DNA of 64,000 nt from Anniella stebbinsi (GCA_029215795.1 JARDYH010000001.1:180923654-180987653); one strand, 5' to 3'; counted from the first letter of the stretch, positions 1 through 10,439 are shown. Numbers and translations are program-made. Notes: a model not told the origin generated them from the letters alone.

Positions 1-393
1 GGTTGTGGCATAAGGATGGCCACACCTTTTGTAACCCTATTAACGTGATATGATAGCACTCTTCAAATACTTGAAAGGTTGTCACACAGAGGAGGGCCAG
101 GATCTCTTCTCAATCAGCCCAATGTGCAGGACACGGAATAACAGGCTCAAGTCACAGGAAACCAGATTCCGGCTGGACATCAGGAAAAACGTCCTGACTG
201 TTAGAGCAATACGACAGTGGACCAATGACCTAGGGAGGTGGTGGGCTCTCCCACATTAGAGGCATTCAAGAGGCAGCTGGACAGCCATCTGTCAAGGATG
301 CTTTAAGGTGGATTCCTGCACTGAGCAGGGGGGTTGGACTCGATGGCCTTATAGGCCCCTTCCAACTCTACTATTCTATGATTCTATGATTCT
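1..393 (+). mobile_element. CR1 LINE 3' end
   Basis: This is the 3' end of a CR1 retrotransposon. The sequence covers the last coding stretch (a decayed frame from about 50 to 259) and the 3' untranslated region, which contains the CR1-typical GGTTGGACTCGATGGCC followed by CCTTCCAACTCTA. It finishes in an ATTCTATG octamer tail at about 370-393, the hallmark of CR1, which has no poly(A). The 5' part lies outside the window or was lost at insertion. The element abuts, and seems to cut off, the DIRS-like element to its right. Assignment to CR1 is secure; the subfamily is not resolved. Confidence 0.93.
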
Positions 394-560
394 GTCTGGT
401 GACAGTGGGTGCCTGGCATCTGGTGTCACTGGTGAAATTTTTGACCAGCCTCGTATAGCCCTCCTAATTCTAAAGTCTCCTGTATTATCCACCACATCCC
501 TCATTTTTTATATAAATGCCAAGACGGCTATCTTACCCAAAATAGTTCTGGCTGACAGGC
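394..560 (-). pseudogene. tyrosine recombinase N-terminal remnant of the DIRS-like element
   Basis: Translating the minus strand from about 560 gives KIAVLAFI, a stop, then KMRDVVDNTGDFRIRRAI, RGWSKISPVTPD and ARHPLS. This resembles the core-binding region just upstream of the catalytic domain in DIRS/Ngaro recombinases (pattern: lxFxxKlxgxxD..f..r.alkGwxr..p..D.R.Pls). The frame is lost at the CR1 boundary near 394, so the catalytic R-H-R-Y residues are absent. It is short, but it is the piece that separates DIRS-type from other LTR-like elements. Confidence 0.6.
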
Positions 561-905
561 CCTGACATAACTGCAATATGTGGTCCACGGGTATGGGTGT
601 GCGAGTCCGTGCTCAGCCCTGAATACCCCAATTTCACTACCTGTCCTCTGGTCCGAAGCCCTGGTGCTAGGAGCAACTGATTGGCAAACTGCACAATCTA
701 TCTCACTCCCGCCAATCTCCCACAGTGATGTTGGCATGGCTTCAGGTAGTTGGCGTGCCCAAAGAACCAGACTCTGGAACCTGTTGATCTGATGGCACGG
801 TAAAGCATCAGTTATTGGGTTGTCCAAACATGGGACATGCTTGGTGTGAAATAAAATATTATAGCGCAAACAATGGATAGTAAATGCCCTCATTACGTTC
901 ATCAC
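528..905 (-). pseudogene. DIRS-like RNase H C-terminal part
   Basis: Minus-strand continuation of the RNase H domain in a shifted frame. It reads NILFHTKHVPCLDNPITDAL and then a Gln/Phe/Arg-rich linker with PEAMPTSLWEIG. The conserved HVPGxxNxxADxLSR-type block is recognisable but altered. It joins the upstream RNase H start (902-1180) by a frameshift near 905. Confidence 0.75.
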
Positions 906-2548
906 TCTGAGGTTCTGTGAGGAGATAGGGAATTAATAACTTGCACAGTGGATTTATTATCGCACCAGAAGTGAACCACATGATTTTCCATTTCTCTAAC
1001 CGAAATATGGATGGCTACATAAAGGGGAAAAAACTCCAAAAAAGTCAGATCTCGGCAAACCCCAGATGACAACCATTCCTTTGGCCATGGTTCAGCGCAC
1101 CATCTATCTTGCCAAATGACCTCAAAAACGCATGAACCGGAGACGTCCGAATGTATTTGCATTTCTGCTTCTATGGGCAAATCTTGCTTCCAGAAGAAAT
1201 GCCATTATAATGTTCTAAAAATTGCATCCATACATCTAAAGTCACTATGCATTTTGTTATTCACCCTGACCCTATGATATGAATGTGTCAAACCCTTCAT
1301 AGCACCACAAAGGTGGTGAATAAATGCCCTGTCCGGAGCCATGACATGGCATGCAAGATTGAGGCTTCCTAACAATTCCTGTAATTATAAGACTGATATA
1401 TTTTTGGCTGCTCTAACTGCTTGTAATTTTGAACAGAGTGAAATTATTTTTTCTTGTGGGTGTCTACAACGTTGCTGCATGGAATCTAGTTCAATGCTAG
1501 AAACATAATGGATGTAATCGGGCCTTCCGTTATTTCATGCACAAGAGGAACCCCCAGTTCCTCTGTCAGGGCCCTGAAACTATGCATGAGCCAATCACAC
1601 TGGTCCGAATGGGGGCGTGGCAGCCAGGAGGAAATCATCAAGGTAGTGAACAATGTCAGAAGAACCTGTCCTATAACACAGTGCCCATTCTAGGAAAGTA
1701 CGGAAGTGCTCAAACATCGCGCATGAAATGGAGCAGCCCGTGGGTAGGGCCCTATGTAAAAACAATCCTGAAAATTAAAACATAATAAAAGAAAATCTTC
1801 TGGGTTAATGGGCATAATGCAAAATGTGAAATGCGGACTTGGTGTCACACTTACCCATTAATGCCCCCACACTGTTCAAATGCACCATATTGACGGCTGT
1901 GTTGAAGGGTGTATGTTTAACTGAGGCTAGATGCTCTGGTATGAAGTCATTAACTGACTCCCCTAATGAGTAAGAATACAGGTTGATGTGGATCAACCTG
2001 TATTCACCCGCGTATGCCTAATGGTGATACTCGAAGGTTGGGAATAGGTATTTTTGAAAAGGTTCCAATGACCCGACCAGATTTAACTTCTTTGAGGATT
2101 TTTTCCTTGACTTGTTCTCTAAAATTATAATGGATTTATGATTTCTAGCAAAGGCCGACGTATGTGGGCCTACGAAAGGAATGCGGAAACCTTCCTTGAA
2201 TCCTCTTTCTATGTACTCTTCATCCTTGCGATTTGGGTATCTTTCCAGTAAGTGACACAAAACGTCAACTTTACTTGGGCTGGAGCCCTTTTGGAGGTGG
2301 CTGTTGGCCACCTGGTTTCTTACCTGCCTGTCTGTCTCTAAAATTGCCTCAGCCGCCTCTGGTCCTGGGGCACTTGGATGCTGGGTGATGCCCATTGCAT
2401 ACCGGACATTCATGGTGGTAATGGCATTGGGTGTGGTTACATATTCTGCTTGAGCTGTACTCCCAACAAGGCAGGTGGAATTGAACCCCCTGCCCCACCC
2501 CTCCTTTGTAAGTGGTGGTGGACTGTTGTTTGGACAAAATGTGTCCAC
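906..2548 (-). pseudogene. DIRS-like reverse transcriptase and RNase H start
   Basis: The first open piece (2018-2548) carries the DIRS RT N-terminal region with LLERYPNRKDEEYIERGF and FRIPFVGPH. After a stop near 2017 the same frame continues (1805-1996) with GESVNDFIPEHLASVKHT and GALMGKCDTKSAFH, the palm segment with its catalytic Asp. The stretch 1200-1800 is only recognisable in fragments over shifting frames, for example ELGVPLVHEI. The piece 902-1180 opens the RNase H domain: HSDVSG, FLEFFPLYVAI and HFWCDNKSTVQVIN hold the D-E-D acidic residues. Frameshifts and stops throughout make this a pseudogene. The order RT then RH fits DIRS. Confidence 0.8.
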
Positions 2549-2624
2549 TGTCAGCTCTATCTCCGAAACCTGGCAGAGCTGGAGTCATAAATTGGAACCA
2601 AAGATCCTGATCTTTGCATCCCAA
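2349..2624 (-). pseudogene. DIRS-like gag C-terminal zinc-knuckle segment
   Basis: This minus-strand frame ends in CPVCNGHHPASKCPR, preceded by Cys/His-rich residues (CNHTQCHYHHE). It resembles the CxxC-H-C zinc knuckle at the end of DIRS ORF1, which is expected to bind nucleic acid. It lies in a different frame from the main gag-like piece, so a frameshift separates them. It overlaps the start of the RT frame (2018-2548), and overlap of ORF1 with the RT frame is normal in DIRS elements. Confidence 0.65.
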
Positions 2625-2662
2625 TGCAAAGAGTGGTCAAAGGTGGCTCTACGATGAAATGA

Positions 2663-3915
2663 TTAATCATAAGCGAGCCATGCCCAGTAAATCATATCTA
2701 AATATTTTGTTAATATACAACTGTGTTCAGGAAAGCGCTGTTGTATCACTCCCATGTAAATTAAGAAACCAGGTAGCCAGTTGGCCCAATTCCTGGCTAC
2801 TTTCCTCCATCGCAGCCTTTCCAACTCCTTGTCATTCCCTTTATCTTTCTCACTGCTTTCTGTTTCCCGGAAGAACAGCGAGAAGATATCAATGTATTCC
2901 CCTTTCCATATTTTCTCTCTTGTGGCTGGTAGAAGATGGTAGCCCAAGGGTGAAGCTGTACTACCGATTGGAATAGCATCTCTATCCACCCCTGCTAATA
3001 AATCATGTAATCTTTGCGTGCTATCAGGTTTAGGTGGTAGAGTGTCCGCCGGGCCCTGCCACACTGCTGCACATGCACTAACTGCCGTCAAATTGGATTG
3101 GGAGTTTTGGTTCCCTAAGGCTGTTATAGTTGAGGGTGATGCAGATGTGGTATCTGTGCCACCCCGTGGGGTTGCCAGGGCGGGATCAGAGATCACAGTC
3201 ACTGTGGATATAGAGTTTTGAGATAGAGTCAAGTTTGTGGATGTTCCCTCCATTATGGGGTTGGTTGCTATGCTTTGTATAGTAGGGGTGTGTGTCACTT
3301 GGTGACATACCATATTCCCCACCCTGGCCCCGCTGTAGGCAATCCCATCCCAGCAAACCAAGGGTACCAGCCCCAGGGAGGCATGGCACCCGAACCTACA
3401 TTGTGTTGTTGTGCAATGGTGTTGTTTTTCTCACCTTGATTCCCTTGCTATGATTGTTCCAAAGAAGGGGCCATGGTAGCTGTAGTGGTGGTTGCTGCTG
3501 TGGGCTTTGTGGAGGCTGTGACTGCTATGGACTCGGACATGACGCGATCCATAGCAGGTGTCTCTTCATGCATTGTGGTGGAGCTGGATGCTGTTTCTAT
3601 AGTGTCAAGGCATGGCTGAAACAGAATTCCATAACTGGGTGTGTGTTTGCTTTCTAGTCTGCCAGCACCCAGCTCCCAGTCCCCATACCCCCTGTCTTAT
3701 TAGTATCCTCAGAAGATGTATTTGGTAGCCTTTCCCCCCACTCCACTGCTTGTAACCTTGCTAGGATTACTTGAATATTGGGGGGAATTTCATCCCCCGA
3801 TGAAGGATCCTACTGTTCTCGAACCCTTTTGGGCATGGGACGTGGGGGCTTCCCTTTCCCCTTCCCCCCATTCCTTTTTTGGGTGGCATTACAACTGTTT
3901 CGCAAAATAAATTCC
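2663..3915 (-). pseudogene. DIRS-like gag region (ORF1), degenerate
   Basis: The longest open piece (2663-3361, minus) has 232 codons. Its N-terminal half is low-complexity and Ser/Thr/Pro rich. The C-terminal half has a recognisable DIRS ORF1 block: PLGYHL, then EKIWKGEYIDIFSLFF, then NWLPGFLIYMGV and a Tyr/Trp-rich stretch ending near 2663. Upstream, between 3361 and about 3915, the minus strand reads in several frames as basic Pro/Lys-rich peptides, as expected for the start of this protein, but with stops. In DIRS elements ORF1 is thought to serve as the nucleocapsid-like protein. The identification rests on remembered family pattern and order in the element. Confidence 0.7.
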
Positions 3916-4129
3916 CCAATATAGTAAATGATCTAATCAATCCAAATTGTCATTAACCTCAATACCACCACCTTATCCTTTTAATTTATTCTCTTTGGAC
4001 CTCCAATGCCCTATATGGTTTACAGGTGTGATATAATGCAATACTGTGGCTTAGTCTCTATGTTTTATTCCTTGCCCTTGGCAATTGTAAAGAATCAAAT
4101 GAAAGAAAAGTCCAAAATGCTCTCTTAAA
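3916..4129. other. short unassigned AT-rich spacer
   Basis: Sequence between the recognisable part of the DIRS-like element and the R4 LINE. I see no open frame or repeat motif. It may be decayed 5' sequence of either element. Confidence 0.3.
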
Positions 4130-4144
4130 AAGAAACGAGAAATT

Positions 4145-4779
4145 ATTATACCCCCAACTAAACATTACACCCCCAACTGGAGAATAACCACAATTTGGGA
4201 AAATATTTGGTCAGAACTGGTACAACACAAAAAAAACACAAACTGGGTAAGACAAGAAGAAGAAAGGCAGAGACAACTACTACAGCAAACAGAGAATACA
4301 ATAAACCTGGAGGAATTGAATAAAACAATACAAAGGACACATAACTGGAAAGCACCTGGCCTGGACCAAATTCAAAACATTTGGTAAAAACAGATCAATG
4401 CAGTCATTGAATACCCACACCTGTTCCCTATATTTCTTACTGAAGGCAAAGCCTACATTAAACTAAAAACTCCAGACACCAAAAACCCAGCTAACTATAG
4501 ACCCATAATATGCCTCCCAACACTCTACAAAATTATAACTGCCACAATCACACAGAAAATTGAAGCACATCTCACCCAACACAATATACTCACAGAAGAA
4601 CAAAAAGGATAGAAAAAGAAGAACAGAGGATGCACGAAACAGTTAATACTAGACAGTGCCATCATGAAGCAAACAGAAAAACAACAAAGAAACAAACATA
4701 CCTGCTACATAGACTACAAAATGGATTTTGACCCCATCCCACACAGTTGGCTGAAAAAAGTACTTGAAATATACAAAAC
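4145..4779 (+). pseudogene. R4-clade LINE reverse transcriptase, first block
   Basis: The plus strand reads, with frame changes, WENIWSEL, then HNWKAPGLDQIQNIW (4338-4382), PDTKNPANYRPIICLP (4472-4520), LTEEQKG, and YIDYKMDFDPIPHSWLKK (4705-4761). The last is the RT motif A region (YxDYxKAFDxVPHxW in active copies) and shows changes at conserved positions. Stops lie after QNIW and EEQKG. The block ends where the L2 tail is inserted. Confidence 0.78.
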
Positions 4780-4875
4780 TTTTTAATGACAATAATGGAG
4801 ACATTATTTGTAAACTGTCCAGAGAGCTTCGACTGTTGGGCGGTATAGAAATGCAGTAAATAAATAAATAAAGAA
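4780..4875 (+). mobile_element. L2-type LINE 3' tail inserted in the R4 element
   Basis: Contains GTCCAGAGAGCTTCGAC, GGGCGGTATAGAAATG and an AAATA-type tail. The same terminal sequence is found, in reverse, at the end of the L2 copy at 39.1 kb, so this is a severely 5'-truncated L2 copy. It lies between two recognisable blocks of the R4 RT. Confidence 0.75.
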
Positions 4876-5571
4876 TCACCTCCTATACTGGACGACATCA
4901 AAACCTATGCTTTAACACTGACGCAGATAAAAGTTATCCTGCAAACTGACATGAAAATGGAATTCAAGATAAGAAAATGCAAGATGCTACAAACAGAAAA
5001 AGGGAAATGGAAAGAAGCAGAAACAGAAGAAACGCTAAATAACGAAATATTAGATAACATGGAAGAAAATGAAACATATGAATATTTAGGACTCCAACAA
5101 AACATTAAAATCAACCACTCCACAGTAACAACTCAACTAACAATGCAATATAAAATCTGCCTATCACAAATCGCACTGAACTCACAAAACACAGCATGCT
5201 TCATTCCAATTCATGCATTGAAAGAATAACAATCAGCAGAAAAGAAGGAGGAAGAGGTTTGCTGGACATTGACATAATTCATGCTAAACTGCTAAATTAA
5301 CTCAACGAATTCTTTTACACTAAAACACCCATTCATAAAGCCATAGTAAAAGCAGATAAAAATTACACCACACTCAATCTAGCACTAGAAAATGAAGTGA
5401 CCAAACATGGTCCCCCTCACTCACAGAGAAAAAAGAAAAACGGACACAAAAAGCACTACACTGGAAGCACTACAACATAATACAGAAACCACAAATAAAC
5501 AAAGAACAATTGTATGAATGGCTCAGGAAAGGCGAGCTATTTCCTGAAACAGGTGGATTCCTAATAACTAT
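4876..5571 (+). pseudogene. R4-clade LINE, C-terminal RT and linker block
   Basis: The sequence resumes as TDDIKTYALTQIK... (motif C region, catalytic Asp pair visible) and runs through an open piece (4951-5229) with MEFKIRKCKMLQTEKGKW and NETYEYLGLQQN, the R4 YKYLG block. After a stop it continues ERITISRKEGGRGLLDI (5227-5275), the conserved GGRGL block of the R2/R4 group, and later RKGELFPETGGFL (5527-5565). The motif B region between the first block and this one is missing, probably lost with the L2 tail insertion. The hAT element enters just after GGFL. Confidence 0.75.
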
Positions 5572-6380
5572 TAGGGATGTGCACGGCCGAAATTATCGTA
5601 TTGTATTGTTATCGGAAATTCTGACATAAAAAAATTTCAGATCCGATCATATCGGGGGGTGCCTGGATTTGATCGGATCCGAAATCTGATAAATATCAGA
5701 AGTTCCGATATGATAACAGTGTTTCTCCCCATAGGTTTGATTTGGGGGAAAGAAAGCTTTCCCCCAATGCAAGTCTATGGGGAAAAACACTGGGCCGGCA
5801 CTCCCTCCCTCCCTCCACTCGCGCTCCTTACCAGTCGCCACCACCACCACTGCCTCCTCCTCCTCCTCTGCCTCCTCTGCCTCCACCACCCCATACTACT
5901 GCTAAACAGGCTTTCCGGCCTGTTCATCAGTACAGAGAAGCGCAGAGTGATGTCGTCATCACTTGGCACGGCTCTGTACTGATGAACAGGCCCAAAAGCC
6001 TGTTTAACAGTACTACGTGGGGGGGGGGGGCAGGGAAGGCCCAGGTAAGGAGTGTGAGGGGGAGGGAGAGAGCCTTGTCCACTGCTGTCTGCTTCTAGGA
6101 ACTACTGAGAACTAGGCTTTGCGGCCTAGTTCTCAGTAGTTCCTAGCAGTGGACAGCAGCAGACAAGGCCCAGGTAAGGAGCGTGAGTGGGAGGGGGGAG
6201 GGAGGGAGGGCTGGCCCCAGGTCCGATAATCTGATATGTCCGATAGTTATCGGACATATGGATTTTGGATCCGATCAGATATGGCCTCCAGGAATGTTTA
6301 TCATTATTGTTAATTGGATGTCCAATAACGACCTTATCGGATCGTTATCGGACATTGGAACGATACGATGCACATCCCTA
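5572..6380. mobile_element. non-autonomous hAT-type element, TIR TAGGGATGTGCA
   Basis: The 809-bp element is bounded by the inverted repeat TAGGGATGTGCA and flanked by a perfect 8-bp duplication ATAACTAT (5564-5571 and 6381-6388), diagnostic of hAT-type insertion. No transposase is encoded; apparent open frames inside are low-complexity Pro- or Arg-rich readings. Subterminal tracts are rich in GATCCGAT/CGATA motifs. The middle carries two GC-rich hairpin modules (about 5893-6016 and 6085-6170). It inserted into an R4 LINE, and a close relative sits at 58678-59590. Confidence 0.92.
5893..6170. repeat. GC-rich hairpin modules inside the hAT element
   Basis: The first module (5893-6016) is a long inverted repeat. 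Its arms start ACTGCTAAACAGGC and end GCCTGTTTAACAGT, and the centre is GTGATGTCGTCATCAC. The second (6085-6170) has arms GTCCACTGCTGTC / GACAGCAGCAGAC and an inner palindrome CTACTGAGAACTAGGC ... GCCTAGTTCTCAGTAG. The motif GGTAAGGAG lies just outside the modules on the plus strand (6046 and 6175) and its reverse complement lies on the left (5828). Confidence 0.8.
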
Positions 6381-6950
6381 ATAACTATACAGGATCAAAT
6401 TATATCAACCAAGGACTACCAAAAATACATCATAAAAGATAACAGTGTAAGAACAGATTCATGTAGAAAATGTAATCAATCCAAGAAACAATAGCCCGTG
6501 TAACAGGAAGATGTAAAATTCTGGCAGGAATGGACTATACATACAGACATCATACAGCTGCAAAAATAATTCACCAACAACTGGCCATCAAATTAAACCT
6601 CTTCCAACAACCTACACCATACTATACAATCTCACCCAAAACAATCTTGGAAAATGCAGATCATAAAATATACTGGGACAGAACAATTCATATGGACAAG
6701 ACAGTACAATACCTTGCAACTGACCAGACATAACAGTTAAAGACACAAAAAGAAAAACACACCTACCTCATTGACAAAGCTTAATGACAAAAATGTTGTT
6801 GAAAAGGAAGAGGAAGAGAGAAATATACAAGACTGGCTATGGAAGTTAAAGAACTATGGCAACAGGAAAATGTTACAATTATTCTGTTAGTCACATCAGT
6901 CACTGGCATCAAATCAAAATTTTTTTTACAGAAAACCTTCAGAAACTGGG
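6381..6950 (+). pseudogene. R4-clade LINE zinc finger and restriction-like endonuclease remnant
   Basis: Right of the hAT insertion the reading resumes as ITIQDQIISTKDYQKYII, then CRKCNQS (6461-6481), then RVTGRCKILAGMDYTYRHH (6499-6555): the CxxC...H...C finger that precedes the endonuclease. The open piece 6530-6733 includes the region around KIYWDRTIHMDKT, with acidic and Lys residues expected in the restriction-like nuclease fold. The C-terminal part around 6830-6945 (LAMEVKELWQQENVTIILL) also matches the family. Stops at about 6493 and 6732 show decay. Confidence 0.75.
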
Positions 6951-7666
6951 TGTCGTGGGTCCCCTTCCCTCCGGCATTCACACTGACATGGGACACCCAA
7001 TCAGTGAGACTTCTTTTATTCAGGGAAATCTCATGGTGAAAAGCTTAATGGTTATATACTTCCAAAATACTTAAAGCTGATTGATGGCCAGAAAGCTCTA
7101 GACTTCAAGAAAATGTACAGTCAAAATGCTATTCAAACCCGTCCAAGGGAGGGGAAAGATTCCTGATACAATCCTTCAAGCAATCACAATGGGGAATCCT
7201 TGAAAGGCTTAACAAATCACCCCAAGGGATCTAGTCCAAATGCGGCCACACATTGGTAACTCAAAGCATAAACAAGATCACAGAGTGGGTAAAAATCTCA
7301 GGAACAATAACTCCCATGCACACACATTGGCACCGGGAACTCCCTGCCACCTGAGTCTGGCAGTGGAAAAGTCCTTCACTCAAATCCCAGCCTGCCATCT
7401 GCTGAGTTGACCACAAACACACAATCCACAGCAAATGCGAGCTCAAGTCTATGAAAAGCCTCACAGTACTTTTCATGGCACAGTCCTTAGGAATCCAACA
7501 TCCAAATAGAAGAGAATCCATGTGCAGAGTGCTTTCAAATGATGATGGATCCAAACAGGGAGGGGTTTCAGGCTATGAGTCAAAAGATGATCCTAGCAAA
7601 GGCTCCTCACCTTTGCTCCAGCTTATAAAGGAAGGCATAGGCCTGTCCAAAACCACTTGACAGACA
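6951..7666 (-). mobile_element. LTR-like repeat, copy 1
   Basis: The sequence begins TGTCGTGGG and ends near TTGACAGACA; a second copy is at 28820-29604. On the minus strand it has a TATA-like box (TTTATAAG, about 7623-7630) and, about 600 bases downstream, AATAAA (about 7014-7020), the arrangement expected for an LTR promoter and poly(A) signal. No protein-coding interior is seen on either side, so it may be a solo LTR or a fragment. ERV or Gypsy origin cannot be decided. I found no convincing target duplication. Confidence 0.5.
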
Positions 7667-8131
7667 GTGGTTCAGGCCCGTGAATCATGCTCATGTCCAA
7701 ACATGGCAGCACTGCTCAGTCCACCAAGATGATGCTACAATCTGAGTGACTCCTTCAACAAGCCCCCCCCCCCCCCAGACACACACCTTTCTAAGCACTC
7801 TATCAGTTTCCCACAGAAGTCTAACAGCTTCAAGGCTGAGACAGGGAGTGAGTGAGCTACTCCCGTGAGAACTCTGATAGAGAAAAACGTGCGCAGACAT
7901 TCCAAACTAGTTCTAATTAAATCTACCTACAACCTGCAAGGCCTCCCTTGCCTTGCTCGAGACTTATACCTGACACTGAGCCTATCAAAATACATCCACA
8001 CCAACATCCAGAAAACAGTCATACTTAAAACATGCTCAATAGTCAGGAAATTCCTGAATCAGTAAAAGACAGCATGACTTGGCAAAGCCCTTCATGTCCA
8101 TCTAGAAAAACCATCACGAGCGAGAAAAGAG
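7667..8131. other. unassigned stretch with poly(C) run
   Basis: Follows the LTR-like repeat. A C15-type run lies near 7766-7780. The rest has no recognisable repeat or coding signature. Confidence 0.3.
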
Positions 8132-8154
8132 AGAATAATAATAATAATAATAAT
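8132..8154. repeat. (AAT)n microsatellite
   Basis: About seven AAT units, possibly the tail of an old retroelement, but I do not recognise one beside it. Confidence 0.85.
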
Positions 8155-10439
8155 GCAATTCAAATACATGAATTAAAAAAACTTGAATTCCAATGTAATT
8201 CAGTCTTATCTTGTAGTGACACTGGTCCCAGGCACTCCATCCTCCCAATCTGGGTTTGAGATTGAAAGACCCAGGAAAAGTGTGGGTGCATGGAGGGTAA
8301 GTTGTAAGCAAGCACAATTTGTGACATTGTACAACATCATGACTGATCACAGGGTGTGTCAGAAAAGGCATCATCAGCCTTAGCTTCCAGTTCCCTGGTA
8401 TTGTGGAGTTTGGACCAAGGTAAGGAAGACTTATCTTCTGGTCTTTTGAATTGGCAGGTCTTTTGATGATTGAATCTATAGCCTCTAGCTGTTGCTGCTA
8501 GATGCTATTTTATGGCTGTGGCAAGCTGCTGACCCAGGGCTGGACTGCCAACTCTCCTTGTTTAGCAACATGAAGAGAAGGAAGCTAAGTGGTTTGTGCC
8601 AAAGTCCTGGACTGTGGGTGGTCCCTCTTTCTTCTTCCCAAACTTTTACAGCCCATGCATGAAGAGAAAAGGAAAGGCATCACTGTATGGTGATGCAATG
8701 CTTGTCTTTCACTTTGCTTCAACTCCTGGCCAGAAAGTGAGGAGGAGGAAATGTGTGCTGCATTACTGCTTTCCGTGAGTGAAACCAAGCTCAGGAATCC
8801 GCGCCAGGAAAGGGAACCCTTTGTCTCCTCAGGAATGCTCTTCTCTCCTCATCCAGAGCTCAACCTAGCATGGGCCAAGGAAATAAACTGCTGAAGTAAA
8901 TTTCAAGTGGTATTGCAAAAATACAGATATATAGACCATATCTGAAGCCTCTGCCTGCTAGCCAGACAGATCTGGTCGGGAGCCCCTTTCTTTGGGGTGT
9001 GCTGAAAGCCCTGTTCTTACTGAAATCCCTGCCTGTGTCAACTAAGACAAAATTCTTCCAAAACAAAATTCTTCCACTCTGTCCTCTCAGGTATCTCTAC
9101 CTAAATTACACAGAATGAGCACTGTGAGGATCACTTTTTGTTGTGACCAGAGAAAGAAGTACACTATAGTAGTACACTACCTCCTATTTACCATTCTACA
9201 TATTAAAAAACTAAAAAACTATGATTGGCAAATGTTCTAGTATATGGGTACTGATATAACTCCACCCATGATAGCCCTGGACAGAAAACCATGGATCCTG
9301 TTCCAACATTTGGTGGTTAATCCCACACATCTTGCTATTCCGCTAAGAATCAGATAATAAATCATTTTGTTTCAGTGCCTTCTATCTTCATTTATACCTT
9401 CATGGGATAAATGTTTTCAAATTGTGTGTCCAATAAATATCTCTCTCCCAAATGTTCTATTATCTATACTTGGACAAAGTATATGCACAATAAACTAGCA
9501 TGTGGATAGAATCTTATGAAAGAGCTGATGGGCATGTGAAGGTCAGAGACATGTTTCATATATTCAGCTGGTCAAATGAAAAAGAAACGTTGATGTGCCT
9601 GGATTTCATTTGTCTTTCATTATGTTGATATTCCTGAAAATGCCTAACCATATGGGCTAAGGACATCTCTGTTCTACAGGATTTCAGGACTGGATCTTTA
9701 ATCCCCATCCATTAAAACAATGTAGACACTATGCAATAGCATTCTAGATCAATTCCTCCCTCCTCCCATTGGAAGAGGATGATGATTACATAGTTGGATT
9801 CCTAAGGTGCTTCCAGATAGTGGGCTCCTTAGTGCTACCATCAAAAGGCCTTGTGCAGCTATTCTGTGTTTTCTTTCTTAACGCGTTTTTTTTCCCCCGG
9901 TAAGAAAAAAGATGAAAGAAACAGTGAGAAAACATGGGATGGCTCTAAATTGAAGACAATGTCATCTGAACCCCTATAAAATTCCATCATTGAGGCAGAG
10001 CAATTGCACAATAAAAGTCTCATCTGGATGCACCCCTAATGGTCAGGTTCAGTTTCAGACAAAAGAAACTAACAGGCAAAAAGGGCAGGATGGCTATATG
10101 TATGGATTAAATGGTGCAAATTTATTATAATGAAAAGGAAGGATGTTTCTAAAATGAAGCAGAAAAGGTGGGCAATGGCCAGAAAGAGGACAGCATGAGA
10201 CTTCTACACAGACCAATTATTGAAATGCATGTACTAATTTAATTAGTTTGCATGAAAAGAAACACCCAGAAAGTGGTGCAAAACCCGTGGCGGATCAGGG
10301 TGCAGCTCCCCCCCCCCCCCAACCTGGATGCAATTCTTTGTAGCAGATTGTGTGAAAAATTGTCCTTCTCGGTACACCCTGAAGTTATAGTGTCTGGAGT
10401 AGGTAGTAGAAAGGAAATAGGGTAATAATTCAATATTTT
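8155..10439. other. single-copy non-coding DNA
   Basis: No repeat family, open frame longer than about 70 codons or RNA gene is recognisable. A C-rich run occurs at 10309-10320. Likely intergenic or intronic. Confidence 0.4.

Larger units (their letters stand above)
394..3915 (-). mobile_element. DIRS-like tyrosine-recombinase retrotransposon, decayed
   Basis: Read on the minus strand this is a 5'-to-3' series of gag-like region, zinc knuckle, reverse transcriptase, RNase H and the beginning of a tyrosine recombinase. That order, and RT peptides such as GFRIPF, NMVHLNSVGAL and KCDTKSAFH, are typical of DIRS elements of amphibians, reptiles and fish, not of Gypsy or LINEs. Each region is broken by stops or frameshifts. 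The recombinase is cut at the CR1 boundary near 394, so the 3' end of the element is missing. The 5' limit near 3915 is approximate, and I did not recognise its terminal repeats. The element cannot be active. Confidence 0.85.
4130..6950 (+). mobile_element. R4-clade LINE, decayed and twice interrupted
   Basis: Three blocks in order give reverse transcriptase, the post-RT region and the C-terminal zinc finger with restriction-like endonuclease of an R4/Dong-type LINE (R2 group). These LINEs use a C-terminal restriction-like endonuclease rather than an N-terminal AP endonuclease. An L2 3' tail interrupts the RT (4780-4875) and a hAT element (5572-6380) splits the region before the zinc finger. 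Frames contain many stops. The 5' end is not seen. The 3' coding end runs up to the LTR-like repeat that starts at 6951. Confidence 0.82.

Noticed and set aside
2378..2976. Plus-strand frames opposite the DIRS-like gag region
   Set aside because: They are shadows of the minus-strand element.
5742..6098. Open frames of 60-120 codons in the hAT element near 5.8 kb
   Set aside because: Pro-, Arg- or Ser-rich low-complexity readings of CCTCCT-type repeats, open in several frames on both strands. The element is non-autonomous.
10309..10320. Homopolymer runs (also 7766, 26505, 44018, 45218) as possible assembly gaps or signals
   Set aside because: Ordinary homopolymers in vertebrate DNA; lengths may be unreliable but nothing more can be inferred.
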